A DNA stretch of 41,242 nucleotides, from NCBI GenBank assembly GCA_003820375.1, contig RPQH01000036.1, positions 1 through 41,242 of the forward strand, written 5' to 3'. The notes under the pieces are model-generated. The model was given only the letters and a program-made list of their open reading frames with translations. It was not told where the DNA came from and ran no database searches. The position numbers were made by a program, and so were the translations under genes. Positions 15,686 through 24,674 of this stretch are shown piece after piece; position 1 is the first letter of the stretch; each line of letters begins with the position of its first letter. This DNA comes from Ignavibacteriota bacterium (GTDB taxonomy: Bacteria; Bacteroidota; Ignavibacteria; Tepidaquicellales; OLB5).

Positions 15686-16519
15686 ATGAGATATATATTA
15701 TTTATTATTTTTATATTATCTTTCAATCCTGCCTTCGGACAGGATGACAATGAATCATTTTATGAAAAAGGCGTATCTGCCTTAAATGTAAAAGACTTAA
15801 TCAGTGCAAATGAATATTTTTCAAAATACATTGAACTGAATCCGGACAGTGCAAAAGGGTATTACTCAAAAGCTGAAGTATCATTGCTTTCAGGCAATTT
15901 TGATGAAGGAATTGAATTGTTAACAACAGCACTGAAAAAAGATCCGGATATGACAAAAGCTTATTCTAGCAGGGGTGCCGCTTATGTGGCAATCGGAAAA
16001 TTGGATAATGCCCTGGATGATTTCGATATGGCATTAAAAATTAATCCCGATGATGTTAATACAATGAATGCAAAGGCAATTGCTTATACTCAAATTAACA
16101 AGTTTGATTATGCATTGGCTTTACTACAAAAAGCATCTGAGACAAACCCGAAGTTTATGGAAACATACAGGAACAGGGGATTAATATATTTTTTTATGGG
16201 CGATACGCTTAAAGCGTTAAATGACTTATCGTATGCTATTGGCCTGGAGCCGAATAACCCGTCTCTTTACAACACGCGGGGTGGAATATACAGAGAAATG
16301 GAAATGCTTGATGATGCTATTAAGGATTTTAACATGGCAATAGCCTTAGACCCAAACAATGCAGAAGCATATTGCAGAAGGGGAGTGGCTTATTTGTATA
16401 AAAAGAATTATGGCCAGGCAATTAACGATATGGAACAAGGAATAAAACTGGACCCGTTAATAGAAAATAACATAGCTGAATATCTTAAAGAAGCAAAAGA
16501 AAAGAAAAAAAATAAATAA
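15686..16519 (+). CDS. Exported TPR protein
   Basis: A 277-residue protein with a signal peptide (ending PAFGQDD) followed by about seven consecutive tetratricopeptide repeats spanning nearly the whole mature chain. Each has the usual pattern, for example 'AKGYYSKAEVSLLSGNFDEG' and 'AEAYCRRGVAYLYKKNYGQA', with Pro near the repeat end ('ELNPDSA', 'KINPDDV', 'ALDPNNA'). The repeats form a scaffold for protein partners. The stop codon overlaps the ATG of rmuC (TAATG), so the two are translationally coupled. That is unusual because this protein is exported and RmuC is thought to act on DNA in the cytoplasm. Confidence 0.85.
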   Translation: MRYILFIIFILSFNPAFGQDDNESFYEKGVSALNVKDLISANEYFSKYIELNPDSAKGYYSKAEVSLLSGNFDEGIELLTTALKKDPDMTKAYSSRGAAYVAIGKLDNALDDFDMALKINPDDVNTMNAKAIAYTQINKFDYALALLQKASETNPKFMETYRNRGLIYFFMGDTLKALNDLSYAIGLEPNNPSLYNTRGGIYREMEMLDDAIKDFNMAIALDPNNAEAYCRRGVAYLYKKNYGQAINDMEQGIKLDPLIENNIAEYLKEAKEKKKNK

Positions 16520-17877
16520 TGGAAGTAATATTATTATTGATTGGAGTTGCGGTTGGTGCCATAATCGGTTACCTTGCAGCAAAATTTAATTATTCAAAAA
16601 ACAGCGTTCCAATAAAAGAAGCTGATGAAATTAAAGAGCGGTTAAATACGGCTGTTAACGAAAAGGGAAAAGCAGAAGAGAGAGCTTCTTTTATTGAAAA
16701 ATCAAGTAATGAATTTAAAACAAAGCTTGAGCTTGAACGGGTAAAGGTGCTTGAACTAAGCAATCAGCTTTCAACCAGGAATGCAGATTATGATAATCTC
16801 AGTGAAAAGTTGTCCGAACAAAAAAAGGAGCTTGAACAGCTTCACCAAAAGTTCTCAGCAGAGTTTAAGAATTTAGCAAATGAAATATTAGAAGATAAAA
16901 GCAAAAGGTTTACCGAACAGAATAAATCAAATCTTGATGAGATATTAAAACCGTTAAGCGAGAAGATTAAAACATTTGAACAAAGAGTTAATGAAGTATA
17001 TGTAAATGAAACTAAGGAACGTGCATCACTTGCCGAACAAATCAGGAATCTGCATGTATTAAACCAGCAGATGAGCAAAGATGCAAATAACCTGACAAGA
17101 GCATTAAAGGGTGATTCTAAGATACAGGGTAACTGGGGTGAATTAATACTTGAAACTATTCTTGAAAAATCAGGGCTGGTAAAAGACAGGGAATACAAGA
17201 TACAAATGTCATTTACTTCAGAAGAGGGCAGAAAACAAAGACCTGACGTGATAATTTATCTTCCCGAAAGCAAGAATATGATAATTGATTCAAAGACCTC
17301 TCTGACTGCATATGAAGCTTACTGCTCAAGTGAAAGCGACGAAGACAGGGATGCAAGCTTAAAAGAACATATAACTTCTTTGCGTAATCATATTAAGAAT
17401 TTAAATTCTAAGACTTATCAATCTTTATATGAGCTTCAGAGCCTTGATTTTGTGCTAATGTTCATACCCATAGAGCCGGCTTTTGCTTTGGCAATGCAAA
17501 ATAATCCTGAATTATTTGATGAGGCATTTGACAGAAACATAGTGATCGTATGTCCGTCTACATTGCTTGCTACACTGCGTACAATTGCAAATATCTGGAA
17601 ACAGGAAAGACAGAACAAGAATGCACTGGAAATAGCAAGGCAAAGCGGCTTATTATTTGATAAATTCACAAATTTTGTTGAAGACCTTATATCACTTGGT
17701 AAGCGTCTTGACGGAGCAAAAGAGGACTACGAAGAAGCTATGAAGAAGTTGTACCAGGGACAGGGAAATCTGGTAAGCAAAGCATTAAAGATAAAAGAAC
17801 TTGGGGCAAAAGCAACTAAAAATCTACCGGCGCTGCTGGTTGAAAGAGCAGACGGCGATAAACAATTATTTGAGTAA
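16519..17877 (+). CDS. rmuC: DNA recombination protein RmuC
   Basis: A 452-residue protein with an N-terminal membrane helix (residues 2-20), a long coiled coil (about 30-200) and a C-terminal RmuC domain. The domain shows 'GNWGELILETILEKSGL', 'RPDVIIYLPESKNMIIDSKTSL' and 'LDFVLMFIPIEPAFALAM', which includes the PD-(D/E)XK-like core. RmuC restrains recombination at inverted repeats in E. coli; the biochemical activity is presumed nucleolytic. Length is typical. The start ATG overlaps the TPR stop by one base, and the downstream aminotransferase begins 2 bp after its stop. Confidence 0.93.
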   Translation: MEVILLLIGVAVGAIIGYLAAKFNYSKNSVPIKEADEIKERLNTAVNEKGKAEERASFIEKSSNEFKTKLELERVKVLELSNQLSTRNADYDNLSEKLSEQKKELEQLHQKFSAEFKNLANEILEDKSKRFTEQNKSNLDEILKPLSEKIKTFEQRVNEVYVNETKERASLAEQIRNLHVLNQQMSKDANNLTRALKGDSKIQGNWGELILETILEKSGLVKDREYKIQMSFTSEEGRKQRPDVIIYLPESKNMIIDSKTSLTAYEAYCSSESDEDRDASLKEHITSLRNHIKNLNSKTYQSLYELQSLDFVLMFIPIEPAFALAMQNNPELFDEAFDRNIVIVCPSTLLATLRTIANIWKQERQNKNALEIARQSGLLFDKFTNFVEDLISLGKRLDGAKEDYEEAMKKLYQGQGNLVSKALKIKELGAKATKNLPALLVERADGDKQLFE

Positions 17878-17879
17878 AA

Positions 17880-18722
17880 ATGAGCGGTACTGTTTATTTT
17901 GTTGATGATAAATATGTAAACAAAGAGAATGCATTTATCCATGTTAATGATATAGGGTTACTGAGAGGATATGCAGTATTTGATTATCTTAAAACCTACT
18001 TTGGCAAACCATTCAGGTTATCTGACCATATTGAACGTCTGCAAAACTCAGCACGGTATATTGGATTATCTATTCCTTATTCTAATGATGAAATTAAGAA
18101 CATTTGCAATGAATTACTGAATAAGAATAACTTTGCCGAATCTAACATACGTATTGTCGTTACAGGTGGTGTTGGTACTGACAGCAAGAGCAAAGGCAAC
18201 CCTGTGCTTATTGTTACCTGTGAACCAAGAATTTTAATGAATCCGGAATATTATACAGACGGCATCAAGCTAAAGACCGTTGAAGGCAGCAGGGAAATCT
18301 CATTATCGAAAACCTGTAATTATATAAGAGCCATTGATTATCTTGATGAATACAGAAAGCTTGGATTCAGCGAGGTTTTATATGTTCAGAATAATAAGGT
18401 TCTTGAATGCACATCCAGCAATGCATTCCTGATAAAAGATAATACTATTATTACTCCGGATACAGGAGTCCTGATGGGAATAACAAGGAAAGTGATATTT
18501 GAAATATGTGAAAAGTTTATGAGTATTGAAACCCGTGAAGTTGAATTAGATGAGCTGCTTAATGCAGATGAAGTTTTCATCAGCTCAACTGAAAGAGAAA
18601 TTATGCCTGTAATAATGATAGATGATAAGGAAATATCTGGAGGAAAAGTTGGGGAGAAAACGAAGCGGATTCATAAAGAGTTTATTGAATATGTGAAGTC
18701 TCTTGTTTGGGTAGAGAAGTAG
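17880..18722 (+). CDS. Class IV aminotransferase (BCAT / D-amino acid transaminase / ADC lyase family)
   Basis: A 280-residue PLP enzyme of fold type IV. Conserved points are 'VYFVDDKYVNKENAFIHVNDIGLLRGYAVFDYL' at the N-terminus, the presumed Schiff-base lysine Lys144 in 'SLSKTCNY', 'LECTSSNAFLIKDNTIITP' (about 178-196) and 'GITRKVIFEI'. Branched-chain aminotransferases, D-alanine aminotransferases and aminodeoxychorismate lyases share this core. The short length and the Lys-x-x-Asn spacing fit the D-amino acid/ADC lyase side slightly better, but specificity cannot be read reliably. The gene is last in an apparent operon with TPR and rmuC. An array of 9-bp units begins 5 nt after its stop codon. 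Confidence 0.87.
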   Translation: MSGTVYFVDDKYVNKENAFIHVNDIGLLRGYAVFDYLKTYFGKPFRLSDHIERLQNSARYIGLSIPYSNDEIKNICNELLNKNNFAESNIRIVVTGGVGTDSKSKGNPVLIVTCEPRILMNPEYYTDGIKLKTVEGSREISLSKTCNYIRAIDYLDEYRKLGFSEVLYVQNNKVLECTSSNAFLIKDNTIITPDTGVLMGITRKVIFEICEKFMSIETREVELDELLNADEVFISSTEREIMPVIMIDDKEISGGKVGEKTKRIHKEFIEYVKSLVWVEK

Positions 18723-18726
18723 GCTT

Positions 18727-18825
18727 GAGTGAGTAGAGTGAGTAGAGTGTGTAGAGTGTGTAGAGTGAATAGAGTGAGTAGAGTGAGTAGAGTGAGTAGA
18801 GTGAGTAGAGTGTGTTGAGTGTGTA
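18727..18825 (+). repeat. 9-bp tandem array after the aminotransferase (GAGTGAGTA type)
   Basis: Eleven units run without gap: GAGTGAGTA (six copies), GAGTGTGTA (three), GAGTGAATA and GAGTGTGTT. The array begins 5 nt after the TAG stop on the same strand. The reading frame of the gene meets a TGA two codons after the stop, so read-through is not supported here. Confidence 0.92.
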
Positions 18826-18992
18826 TTGTACATCCCTTTCAACTTTAAGAACTCTAATCTTCCGTTTCATTTATGGGATGACCCAGAAGGTACCCGCCAT
18901 GCTTTCTTTACTTAGTATCATAATACGTTTATTAACATTTTTTCAAATCTATATTAATTGTCTGTAAATGTTTAAGCTCGAAATTTGTTACC

Positions 18993-19051
18993 AACTCAAC
19001 AAACTCTAAGAACTCAACAAACTCTAAGAACTCAACAAACTCTATGAACTT
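18993..19051 (-). repeat. 9-bp tandem array after NDH-2, alternating units
   Basis: On the plus strand the units alternate AACTCAACA and AACTCTAAG (18993-19046), giving an 18-bp super-period; the last full unit is AACTCTATG. On the sense strand of the upstream gene the array begins directly after its TGA. In that frame it stays open for more than 30 codons. Confidence 0.9.
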
Positions 19052-20275
19052 TCAAAAATTGCTCACATCTCTTCCAAACAGAATATTTTTAAACCAATCA
19101 AAGAGAACCAGGATTTTATTTTTTAAGCTGACAAGCTTAGTAAAGTAAACACTTCTCCAGAAAATGAATGTTGTGAATCCTGAACCTTTATAACGGGGAG
19201 TATCGGCAAGTGCCCGGCGTCCACCAACATATGCCAGCATACCAAAATCTTTAAATTTAAATGCCTTAATTTCTTTTCCTCTTGCCAACCTGTTTAAAGC
19301 TTTTCCAAGATATTTACCTTCCTGCTGAGCAACCTGGGCTGTCTTAGGCCGTGGGTCATTCTCTGTTTCTGCACAATCGCCAAGGGCATATATATTATCA
19401 AATCCTTTTACTCTCAGAAATTTATCTGTTATAAACCGGTTCTTATTGTTCTTCGGCAGTGCAGAGCTTAAGGAAAATTGTGATGCGGTGTTACCTGTTG
19501 ACCAGACCAGCAATCCGTATTCAAACCGGGTTCCGTCGTTTACATAAATATATTTATCATCTACTTTAACTATATTGGAATTTGTTTTCACTACAATATT
19601 TTGTCTTTTAAAAAATTTCATTGTGTATAAACTGAGATTAGCATCAAAAGTACTTAATATCTTGGTTCCTGCTTCAATCAGGATTACTTCTACCAGGTCT
19701 GACAATTCGGCGTATTTATCTTTTACATCTTCATCAATAAAATCATGAAGCTCAGCGGCAAACTCTACTCCTGTTGGTCCTCCACCGCAAACTACAAAAC
19801 GCAAAAATTTCTTTCTTTCTTCTATTGATATATCGGGTAAAGAGGCATTTTCAAAACAATCGATAACTTTTGTTCTTATTTTTCTTGCATCTGAAACTTC
19901 CTTCAAAAAATAAGCATGTTCCCATACGCCGGGAATATTAAATGTATTTGTTACTTCACCAACTGCTATAGCCAGTATATCATAATTTACATGAAATTTA
20001 TTTTTTGTATCTGCATCTTCACAAAATACAACATTATTAACTGTATCAATATTTAATGCATATGCCTGGTAAAAATTTATATGTTTAAGATTTCTTATAG
20101 GTTCAATAATACTTCTGAACTCTATTGTACCGACAGTTGTGCTTGGCAGAAGGGGAGTAAAAAGGAAATGATTCCGCGGGCTGATTACAGAGATATTGTA
20201 AAATTCTTTATCAATTGTCCTTAAACAGCTAAATGCACCGAAACCTGTTCCAAGAACGACTAAATTTTTTGGCAT
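19052..20275 (-). CDS. ndh: Type II NADH dehydrogenase (NDH-2), NAD(P)/FAD-dependent oxidoreductase
   Basis: A 407-residue flavoprotein that transfers electrons from NADH to quinone at the membrane without pumping protons. The FAD-binding motif is 'LVVLGTGFGAFSCLRTI' (5-21). The NAD-binding motif is 'VVCGGGPTGVEFAAEL' (161-176). The FAD-proximal 'IYALGDCAE' is at 295-303, followed by 'AQQEGKYLGKAL', a typical NDH-2 quinone-site region. The C-terminus ('WFKNILFGRDVSNF') matches the amphipathic membrane-binding tail of the family. Length is normal. The gene is alone on the minus strand, divergent from the UPF0047 gene 81 bp away. Confidence 0.92.
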   Translation of the reverse strand: MPKNLVVLGTGFGAFSCLRTIDKEFYNISVISPRNHFLFTPLLPSTTVGTIEFRSIIEPIRNLKHINFYQAYALNIDTVNNVVFCEDADTKNKFHVNYDILAIAVGEVTNTFNIPGVWEHAYFLKEVSDARKIRTKVIDCFENASLPDISIEERKKFLRFVVCGGGPTGVEFAAELHDFIDEDVKDKYAELSDLVEVILIEAGTKILSTFDANLSLYTMKFFKRQNIVVKTNSNIVKVDDKYIYVNDGTRFEYGLLVWSTGNTASQFSLSSALPKNNKNRFITDKFLRVKGFDNIYALGDCAETENDPRPKTAQVAQQEGKYLGKALNRLARGKEIKAFKFKDFGMLAYVGGRRALADTPRYKGSGFTTFIFWRSVYFTKLVSLKNKILVLFDWFKNILFGRDVSNF

Positions 20276-20356
20276 GATTAATAATTATTAAAAAAGTATA
20301 ATTAAGTATAAAGAGTAAATAATTTACTCAAAAATAATAATTTACATCAGAATACA

Positions 20357-20776
20357 ATGAAAACGTACAGGAAAGAATTATGGTTTCATACTTCAAAAAG
20401 AAGAGAATTTATCAATATTACACCTCAAATTGAAGATTGTCTGAAAGAAAGCGGAATAAAAGAGGGGCTCGTGCTTTGCAATGCCATGCACATTACAGCA
20501 AGTGTATTTATCAATGATGATGAAAGAGGATTGCACAAAGATTTTGAAGATTGGCTTCAGGGTCTGGCTCCGGAAAAGCCTTATTCACATTACAGGCATA
20601 ACGATTCAGGTGAAGACAATGCTGATGCACATTTGAAAAGGACAGTTATGGGAAGAGAAACTGTAGTAGCTGTAACAAACGGTAAACTTGATTTCGGACC
20701 CTGGGAGCAAATATTTTATGGTGAGTTTGACGGTATCCGGAGAAAAAGAGTGTTAGTGAAAATTATTGGTGAATAA
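20357..20776 (+). CDS. yjbQ: UPF0047 / YjbQ family, secondary thiamine-phosphate synthase-like
   Basis: A 139-residue protein of the YjbQ (UPF0047, TIGR00149) family. Conserved segments include '[31 protein letters not shown]', '[21 protein letters not shown]' and '[18 protein letters not shown]'. The family carries a weak thiamine-phosphate synthase activity that can complement thiE mutants; its physiological role is uncertain. It is not near the thi operon in this window. Its TAA stop ends at 20776 and the oppositely oriented histidine kinase gene ends at 20777, so the two genes meet tail to tail with no gap. Confidence 0.92.
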   Translation: MKTYRKELWFHTSKRREFINITPQIEDCLKESGIKEGLVLCNAMHITASVFINDDERGLHKDFEDWLQGLAPEKPYSHYRHNDSGEDNADAHLKRTVMGRETVVAVTNGKLDFGPWEQIFYGEFDGIRRKRVLVKIIGE

Positions 20777-22408
20777 TTAAATGGTTCTCTTTTTGTAGCT
20801 TAGCTCTTTAAAGTTAATACGGAACTCAGCTCCATCGCAATTCCGCATTTCTAATTTTCCATCTAATTGACCGGTAAGAAGCTGGACAAGTTTCATCCCC
20901 AGGGTATTACTGGAAATTACTTCTTTCTCTTTTTCAAATCCAACTCCGTCATCCTTAACAATTAATGCAAGCTGGTTCTCTTCTCTTTTTAAACTGATGG
21001 TTATGCGGCCGCTTCTTTTATCAGGGAAGGCATATTTTAATGAATTGGACACTAATTCATTAATGATTAATCCGCAAGGAATTGCAGTATCAATATTCAC
21101 TTCGATATTTTCGACCCGGATATCAAGATATATAAGATTTGTATTAACGCCGTATGATAAAAACAGATTATTAGTTAAAGTTTTTATATAATCTTTGAAA
21201 TCAATATTTTCGTAATTTTTGGCATTGTACAGCTTGTTATGTACAATTGCCATAGCTTTTATCCTGTTCTCGCTTTCAAGGAAAATTTTCTGTGCTTCTT
21301 CATTTTTAATATGTGATGACTGCAGGCGGAGAAGACTGGACATAATCTGCAAATTATTCTTTACACGGTGATGGACTTCCTGTAAAAGCAATTCTTTTTC
21401 TCTTAATGATGCTTTTATTTTTATCTCTGTTTGCTTCTTTTCGTCAAGCTCTTTTTCTAGTTTTGTAAAAAGATATGTGTTTTCAAGGGCAATGGCTGTT
21501 TGTGAAGCAATAGTCATGAGCAGTTCCATCTGGCTGTATGTATAAACATGCTCGTTATTATAGTCCTGAAGAGTAATAACACCAAATACTTTTTCACCTG
21601 TCATAATCGGAACAGATATTAAGCTTTTCGATTTTTTCCCGCGTTGTTCGATATGCATCTTTCGGAATGCATTTTCAATATCTTCTTCTATAAGCAGAGG
21701 CTGGCATGTCTTAATCACAAACTCAGTTAAACCTTTGCCAAATGTTCTTTCATTTTGAGATGTTTGTATTCCGTCAACAGTATAAACCGGGAAGGAGATT
21801 GTGTCTTTATCTTCATTGTACAAACCAATGTAAAGATTTTTATTATCGATTAGCTTCCCAATCATTTCGAAAATAAGGTCAATAATCTCATCTATCATTA
21901 CCAGCTTGCTGAATGTTTGCCCTATATGATTTAATATGGCAAGCTCTTCATTGCGTTTTAATATTTCTTCTTCAACAAGCTTTTTCTCGGTAATATCTGT
22001 AATGAATCCTTCTGTAGCTATCATCTCTCCGGATTCTGAATAAACACCTCTTCCTTGTTCCCATACCCACTTTGTTTTACCTTTGGAAGTATTTATTCTG
22101 TATGTTATTTGATACGGTTTTTTATTTTTAATTGCAGCAATAACAATATCTTTGTCGAGTGCTTTATCTTCAGGGTGAACCAGCCAGCCAAAAGGCATTT
22201 TTCCATCTTTTAAAAAATCAGAAGCAGGATATCCGGTTAATTCATATATTCCATCACTGACAAACACAATAATCCACTGACTATTTTCGTCTTTTTCTAC
22301 TCTGTAAACATAACCCGGAAGATTACTAATAAGAGTTGAAAGAAACCTTTGGTTTTCCCTTAAAGCTTCTTCTGTGTTTGTTTCTACGTTAATGTTGAAT
22401 TTACTCAT
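20777..22408 (-). CDS. PAS-GAF sensor histidine kinase (HisKA_2 type)
   Basis: A 543-residue cytoplasmic sensor kinase without membrane helices. A PAS domain (about 20-145) ends with 'GFITDITEKKLVEEE'. A GAF domain (about 160-325) contains 'SLISVPIMTGEKVFGVITLQ'. A coiled coil leads to the phospho-acceptor region 'LLQEVHHRVKNNLQIMSSLL' (His346/His347), the HisKA_2 signature. The ATPase domain has 'LIINELVSNSLKYAFP' (N box) and 'VKDDGVGFEKE' (G1). Kinases of this class usually signal to a response regulator encoded elsewhere or to a phosphotransfer protein; no response regulator is adjacent. Confidence 0.92.
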   Translation of the reverse strand: MSKFNINVETNTEEALRENQRFLSTLISNLPGYVYRVEKDENSQWIIVFVSDGIYELTGYPASDFLKDGKMPFGWLVHPEDKALDKDIVIAAIKNKKPYQITYRINTSKGKTKWVWEQGRGVYSESGEMIATEGFITDITEKKLVEEEILKRNEELAILNHIGQTFSKLVMIDEIIDLIFEMIGKLIDNKNLYIGLYNEDKDTISFPVYTVDGIQTSQNERTFGKGLTEFVIKTCQPLLIEEDIENAFRKMHIEQRGKKSKSLISVPIMTGEKVFGVITLQDYNNEHVYTYSQMELLMTIASQTAIALENTYLFTKLEKELDEKKQTEIKIKASLREKELLLQEVHHRVKNNLQIMSSLLRLQSSHIKNEEAQKIFLESENRIKAMAIVHNKLYNAKNYENIDFKDYIKTLTNNLFLSYGVNTNLIYLDIRVENIEVNIDTAIPCGLIINELVSNSLKYAFPDKRSGRITISLKREENQLALIVKDDGVGFEKEKEVISSNTLGMKLVQLLTGQLDGKLEMRNCDGAEFRINFKELSYKKRTI

Positions 22409-22446
22409 ATTTGGTACGCCGGTACTAATACAAATATATGTAAATA

Positions 22447-22480
22447 AAAAGGGGATTTCTTTGAATTGAAATCCCCTTTT
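22447..22480 (-). terminator. Terminator after T9SS/Fn3/FIMAH-like paralogue A
   Basis: A 13-bp perfect stem (22447-22459 with 22468-22480; arms AAAAGGGGATTTC and its complement) around an 8-nt loop. Reading on the minus strand it is followed by a T-rich tail. It lies 19 bp beyond the stop codon. Confidence 0.9.
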
Positions 22481-22498
22481 CTCATGATTTTTAAAAAA

Positions 22499-23422
22499 TT
22501 ATTTAGCTAAAATCATACGTTTTGTTGTTGTATTACCGTTATTCTCAAGTCTGTAGAAATAAACACCACTGCTTATGTTAGAAGCATTCCAGGTAACAAT
22601 GTAAGAACCGGCATTCTGGTATTTATCTGCTAATGTTACTATTTCTTTACCTGTTATATCAAATATTTTTAAGCTGACATTTCCTTTTTCGGGAATAGAA
22701 TATTCGATAGTGGTAGTTGGGTTAAACGGGTTTGGATAATTCTGCTCTAAAGAAAATTTTACCGGTATATTTTCATTTGTAGCGACAGAAGGATTATCTC
22801 CTCCGAGCAGTTCTATTATGTCTGCTGCATGATTTATAAGCTTATTGCGTATATCCTGTGATATCATGTTAGAATTTTCTAACATAATCACTCTGAAAAT
22901 GAAAGTACCTAAATGAACGCAGGCAACAAAAGGATGATTCAGATTTATCTGATGTTTTGCTGCTTCAAGACGGTTGATTAATATATTACCCTGAATATTA
23001 TTTAATTGGTCTGTATTTACCAAATCAGTTATATCAACAGATAAATTATTTGTTTCTTCGTAAGGTGTTCCAATAGTTCTGAAATTAAATGTAGTTGAAA
23101 AGGGTGAATATCCAGCACTTCCCATAGTCCTGACTCTCCAATAATATTTCGTATTGGAAGAAAGTACGCCATTAGGAAATGTAAAATTGGAAACAGACGG
23201 CTGTGGTAATATATATGATAACAATTCATTAAAATCCGGGTAAACAGATATTTCTATATCATAATATTGTGCACCTGCTACATCTGTCCAGTCTAAAGTC
23301 ACATTCAATTCTACCATATCAGTATTAATGGGCGGATCTACCAGAATAGGTGAAAATGTTTGTGAATTTATGCCAGTTATATTTATAAATAAAAATAATA
23401 AAAGCAGTAACGTTTTTTTCAT
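22499..23422 (-). CDS. T9SS-secreted protein with Fn3-like and FIMAH-like domains, paralogue A
   Basis: A 307-residue secreted protein. After a signal peptide ending GINSQ come an Fn3-like domain (about 25-115; 'LDWTDVAGAQYYDIEISVYPDF', 'TKYYWRVRTMG'), a helical domain (about 120-212) resembling the FIMAH domain, and the C-terminal T9SS sorting domain starting 'LEQNYPNPFNPTTTIEYSIP' (about 224). It has the same plan as the next gene upstream, which shares 'ILVDPPI', 'FRT.GT' and 'LLGGDN' landmarks. The start has a GGGGAGC binding site 5 bp upstream. Function unknown; a cell-surface or extracellular binding role is the most that can be inferred. Confidence 0.87.
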   Translation of the reverse strand: MKKTLLLLLFLFINITGINSQTFSPILVDPPINTDMVELNVTLDWTDVAGAQYYDIEISVYPDFNELLSYILPQPSVSNFTFPNGVLSSNTKYYWRVRTMGSAGYSPFSTTFNFRTIGTPYEETNNLSVDITDLVNTDQLNNIQGNILINRLEAAKHQINLNHPFVACVHLGTFIFRVIMLENSNMISQDIRNKLINHAADIIELLGGDNPSVATNENIPVKFSLEQNYPNPFNPTTTIEYSIPEKGNVSLKIFDITGKEIVTLADKYQNAGSYIVTWNASNISSGVYFYRLENNGNTTTKRMILAK

Positions 23423-23523
23423 TTAGCTCCCCCTTTGAAAAATTTGTACTTAGTATATTAAATATCAACAATTATAAATAAATAGTCAAGAGGAAAACAA
23501 TAAAAAACTGACGTTTATAAACT

Positions 23524-23550
23524 AAAAAAGCCCTATAAAAGGGCTTTTTT
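23524..23550 (-). terminator. Terminator after T9SS paralogue B
   Basis: AAAAAAGCCC (23524-23533) pairs with GGGCTTTTTT (23541-23550) around a 7-nt loop. The A and T runs on both sides would allow termination in either direction; it lies 14 bp beyond the stop codon of the minus-strand gene at 23565. Confidence 0.92.
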
Positions 23551-23564
23551 TGAATGTAAAAAAT

Positions 23565-24491
23565 TTATTTTTTCAATACCATTTTTTTGGATTCAATGTA
23601 GCTTCCGGATTCTAACCTGTAAATATAAATTCCTGAGCTAAGATTCGATGCATCCCATATTGCTGTGTATGAACCTTCTTCCTGGTATTTATTTATCAAT
23701 GTTACAATTTCTTCACCTAGTAAATTGTAAATCTTTAAAGTAACATATCCATTATCGGGTATTTTATAACTGATTACGGTAGCCGGATTAAAAGGATTAG
23801 GATAATTTTGGTTCAGAGCAAATTTATCAACGTTTACATTGTTCTCATTTGAAATTGCATTATCGCCTCCAAGAATTTGAATTGTTCCATTTGAATTATC
23901 CAGCATTTTATTGCCGTCGTAATATGAGATATTGTTTTCATTCATGTAACAGGAAACCTTGAATTCAAATTGTAATATTTTTGCTATAGCTCCGGTTTTA
24001 TTATTAGCGTTTACTTTATCAATTGCCTGATTTAATTTTTCCAAAAGGTCATTTGCTTTGAACTGGTTTATACGGTCACCGTTGACAAGATTAAAAATAT
24101 ATGCTTTCAGGAAATTTAATTCCTGAACAGCTGTACCTGCAGTTCTAAAATTAAATGCTGTAGAAAAATGACTGGAAAAACCGGAATTCTTTGCTTTAAC
24201 TCTCCAGTAATATTTGGTAAATGTTTGAACTATGCCCGGCTCAATATTCAGATTGGTTGTATTAACTTCAGAACGTTGAAGAGGAATAAGCATATTAAAA
24301 TTAGCATCTGTAGCGACCTGTACTTCATAAGCAGTAGCATTTGCAACAGGTGTCCATGTTAAGTTTAAATTAGTTACAACGTCTTTTTCTATTGGCGGAT
24401 CCACAAGAATAGGCGAGTCTAATGTATCTTGCGCGAAAGTCCTGATAACGCAAAGTATAAAAAATAAAAAAAGGTATAATAATTTTTTCAT
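23565..24491 (-). CDS. T9SS-secreted protein with Fn3-like and FIMAH-like domains, paralogue B
   Basis: A 308-residue secreted protein with the same architecture as paralogue A. Signal peptide ending RTFAQD, Fn3-like domain (about 22-115; 'LTWTPVANATAYEVQVATD', 'TKYYWRVKAKNSG'), helical FIMAH-like domain (about 120-215; 'LNFLKAYIFNLVNGDRINQ', ending 'QILGGDN'), then 'LNQNYPNPFNPATVISYKIP'. An upstream in-frame ATG at 24503 would add four residues (MELK), but the GGAG sequence inside that extension is better read as the binding site of the ATG at 24491, which opens with a typical MKKLL signal peptide. The paralogues are probably transcribed separately because each has its own terminator. Confidence 0.87.
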   Translation of the reverse strand: MKKLLYLFLFFILCVIRTFAQDTLDSPILVDPPIEKDVVTNLNLTWTPVANATAYEVQVATDANFNMLIPLQRSEVNTTNLNIEPGIVQTFTKYYWRVKAKNSGFSSHFSTAFNFRTAGTAVQELNFLKAYIFNLVNGDRINQFKANDLLEKLNQAIDKVNANNKTGAIAKILQFEFKVSCYMNENNISYYDGNKMLDNSNGTIQILGGDNAISNENNVNVDKFALNQNYPNPFNPATVISYKIPDNGYVTLKIYNLLGEEIVTLINKYQEEGSYTAIWDASNLSSGIYIYRLESGSYIESKKMVLKK

Positions 24492-24674
24492 TTTAAGCTC
24501 CATTTAATTAAAATGAAAAATATTCCTCTGCATTTGATGCAATAATAACAGGATATAAATGCTGAGAATTAGTTTTCAATAAGTAAGAATAACAAATATT
24601 GATATTCCCTACACTACAAATATAATGAATAATTATAGAAAAGGAAGTACCTAAGTAATAATATTTTTAATAGT

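Larger units (their letters stand above)
18723..19051. other. Convergent intergenic region with two unlike 9-bp arrays
   Basis: This 329-bp gap separates two genes that converge. It contains no gene. Each end carries its own 9-bp array, belonging to the neighbouring stop codon: GAGTGAGTA type at the left, AACTCAACA/AACTCTAAG type at the right. Between them (18826-18992) lies ordinary AT-rich sequence with no recognisable terminator hairpin. Confidence 0.8.

Noticed and set aside
18585-18870. Minus-strand frames encoding Thr-His-Ser or Leu-Tyr-Ser repeats
   Set aside because: These are translations of the 9-bp array and of the antisense of the aminotransferase gene, not proteins.
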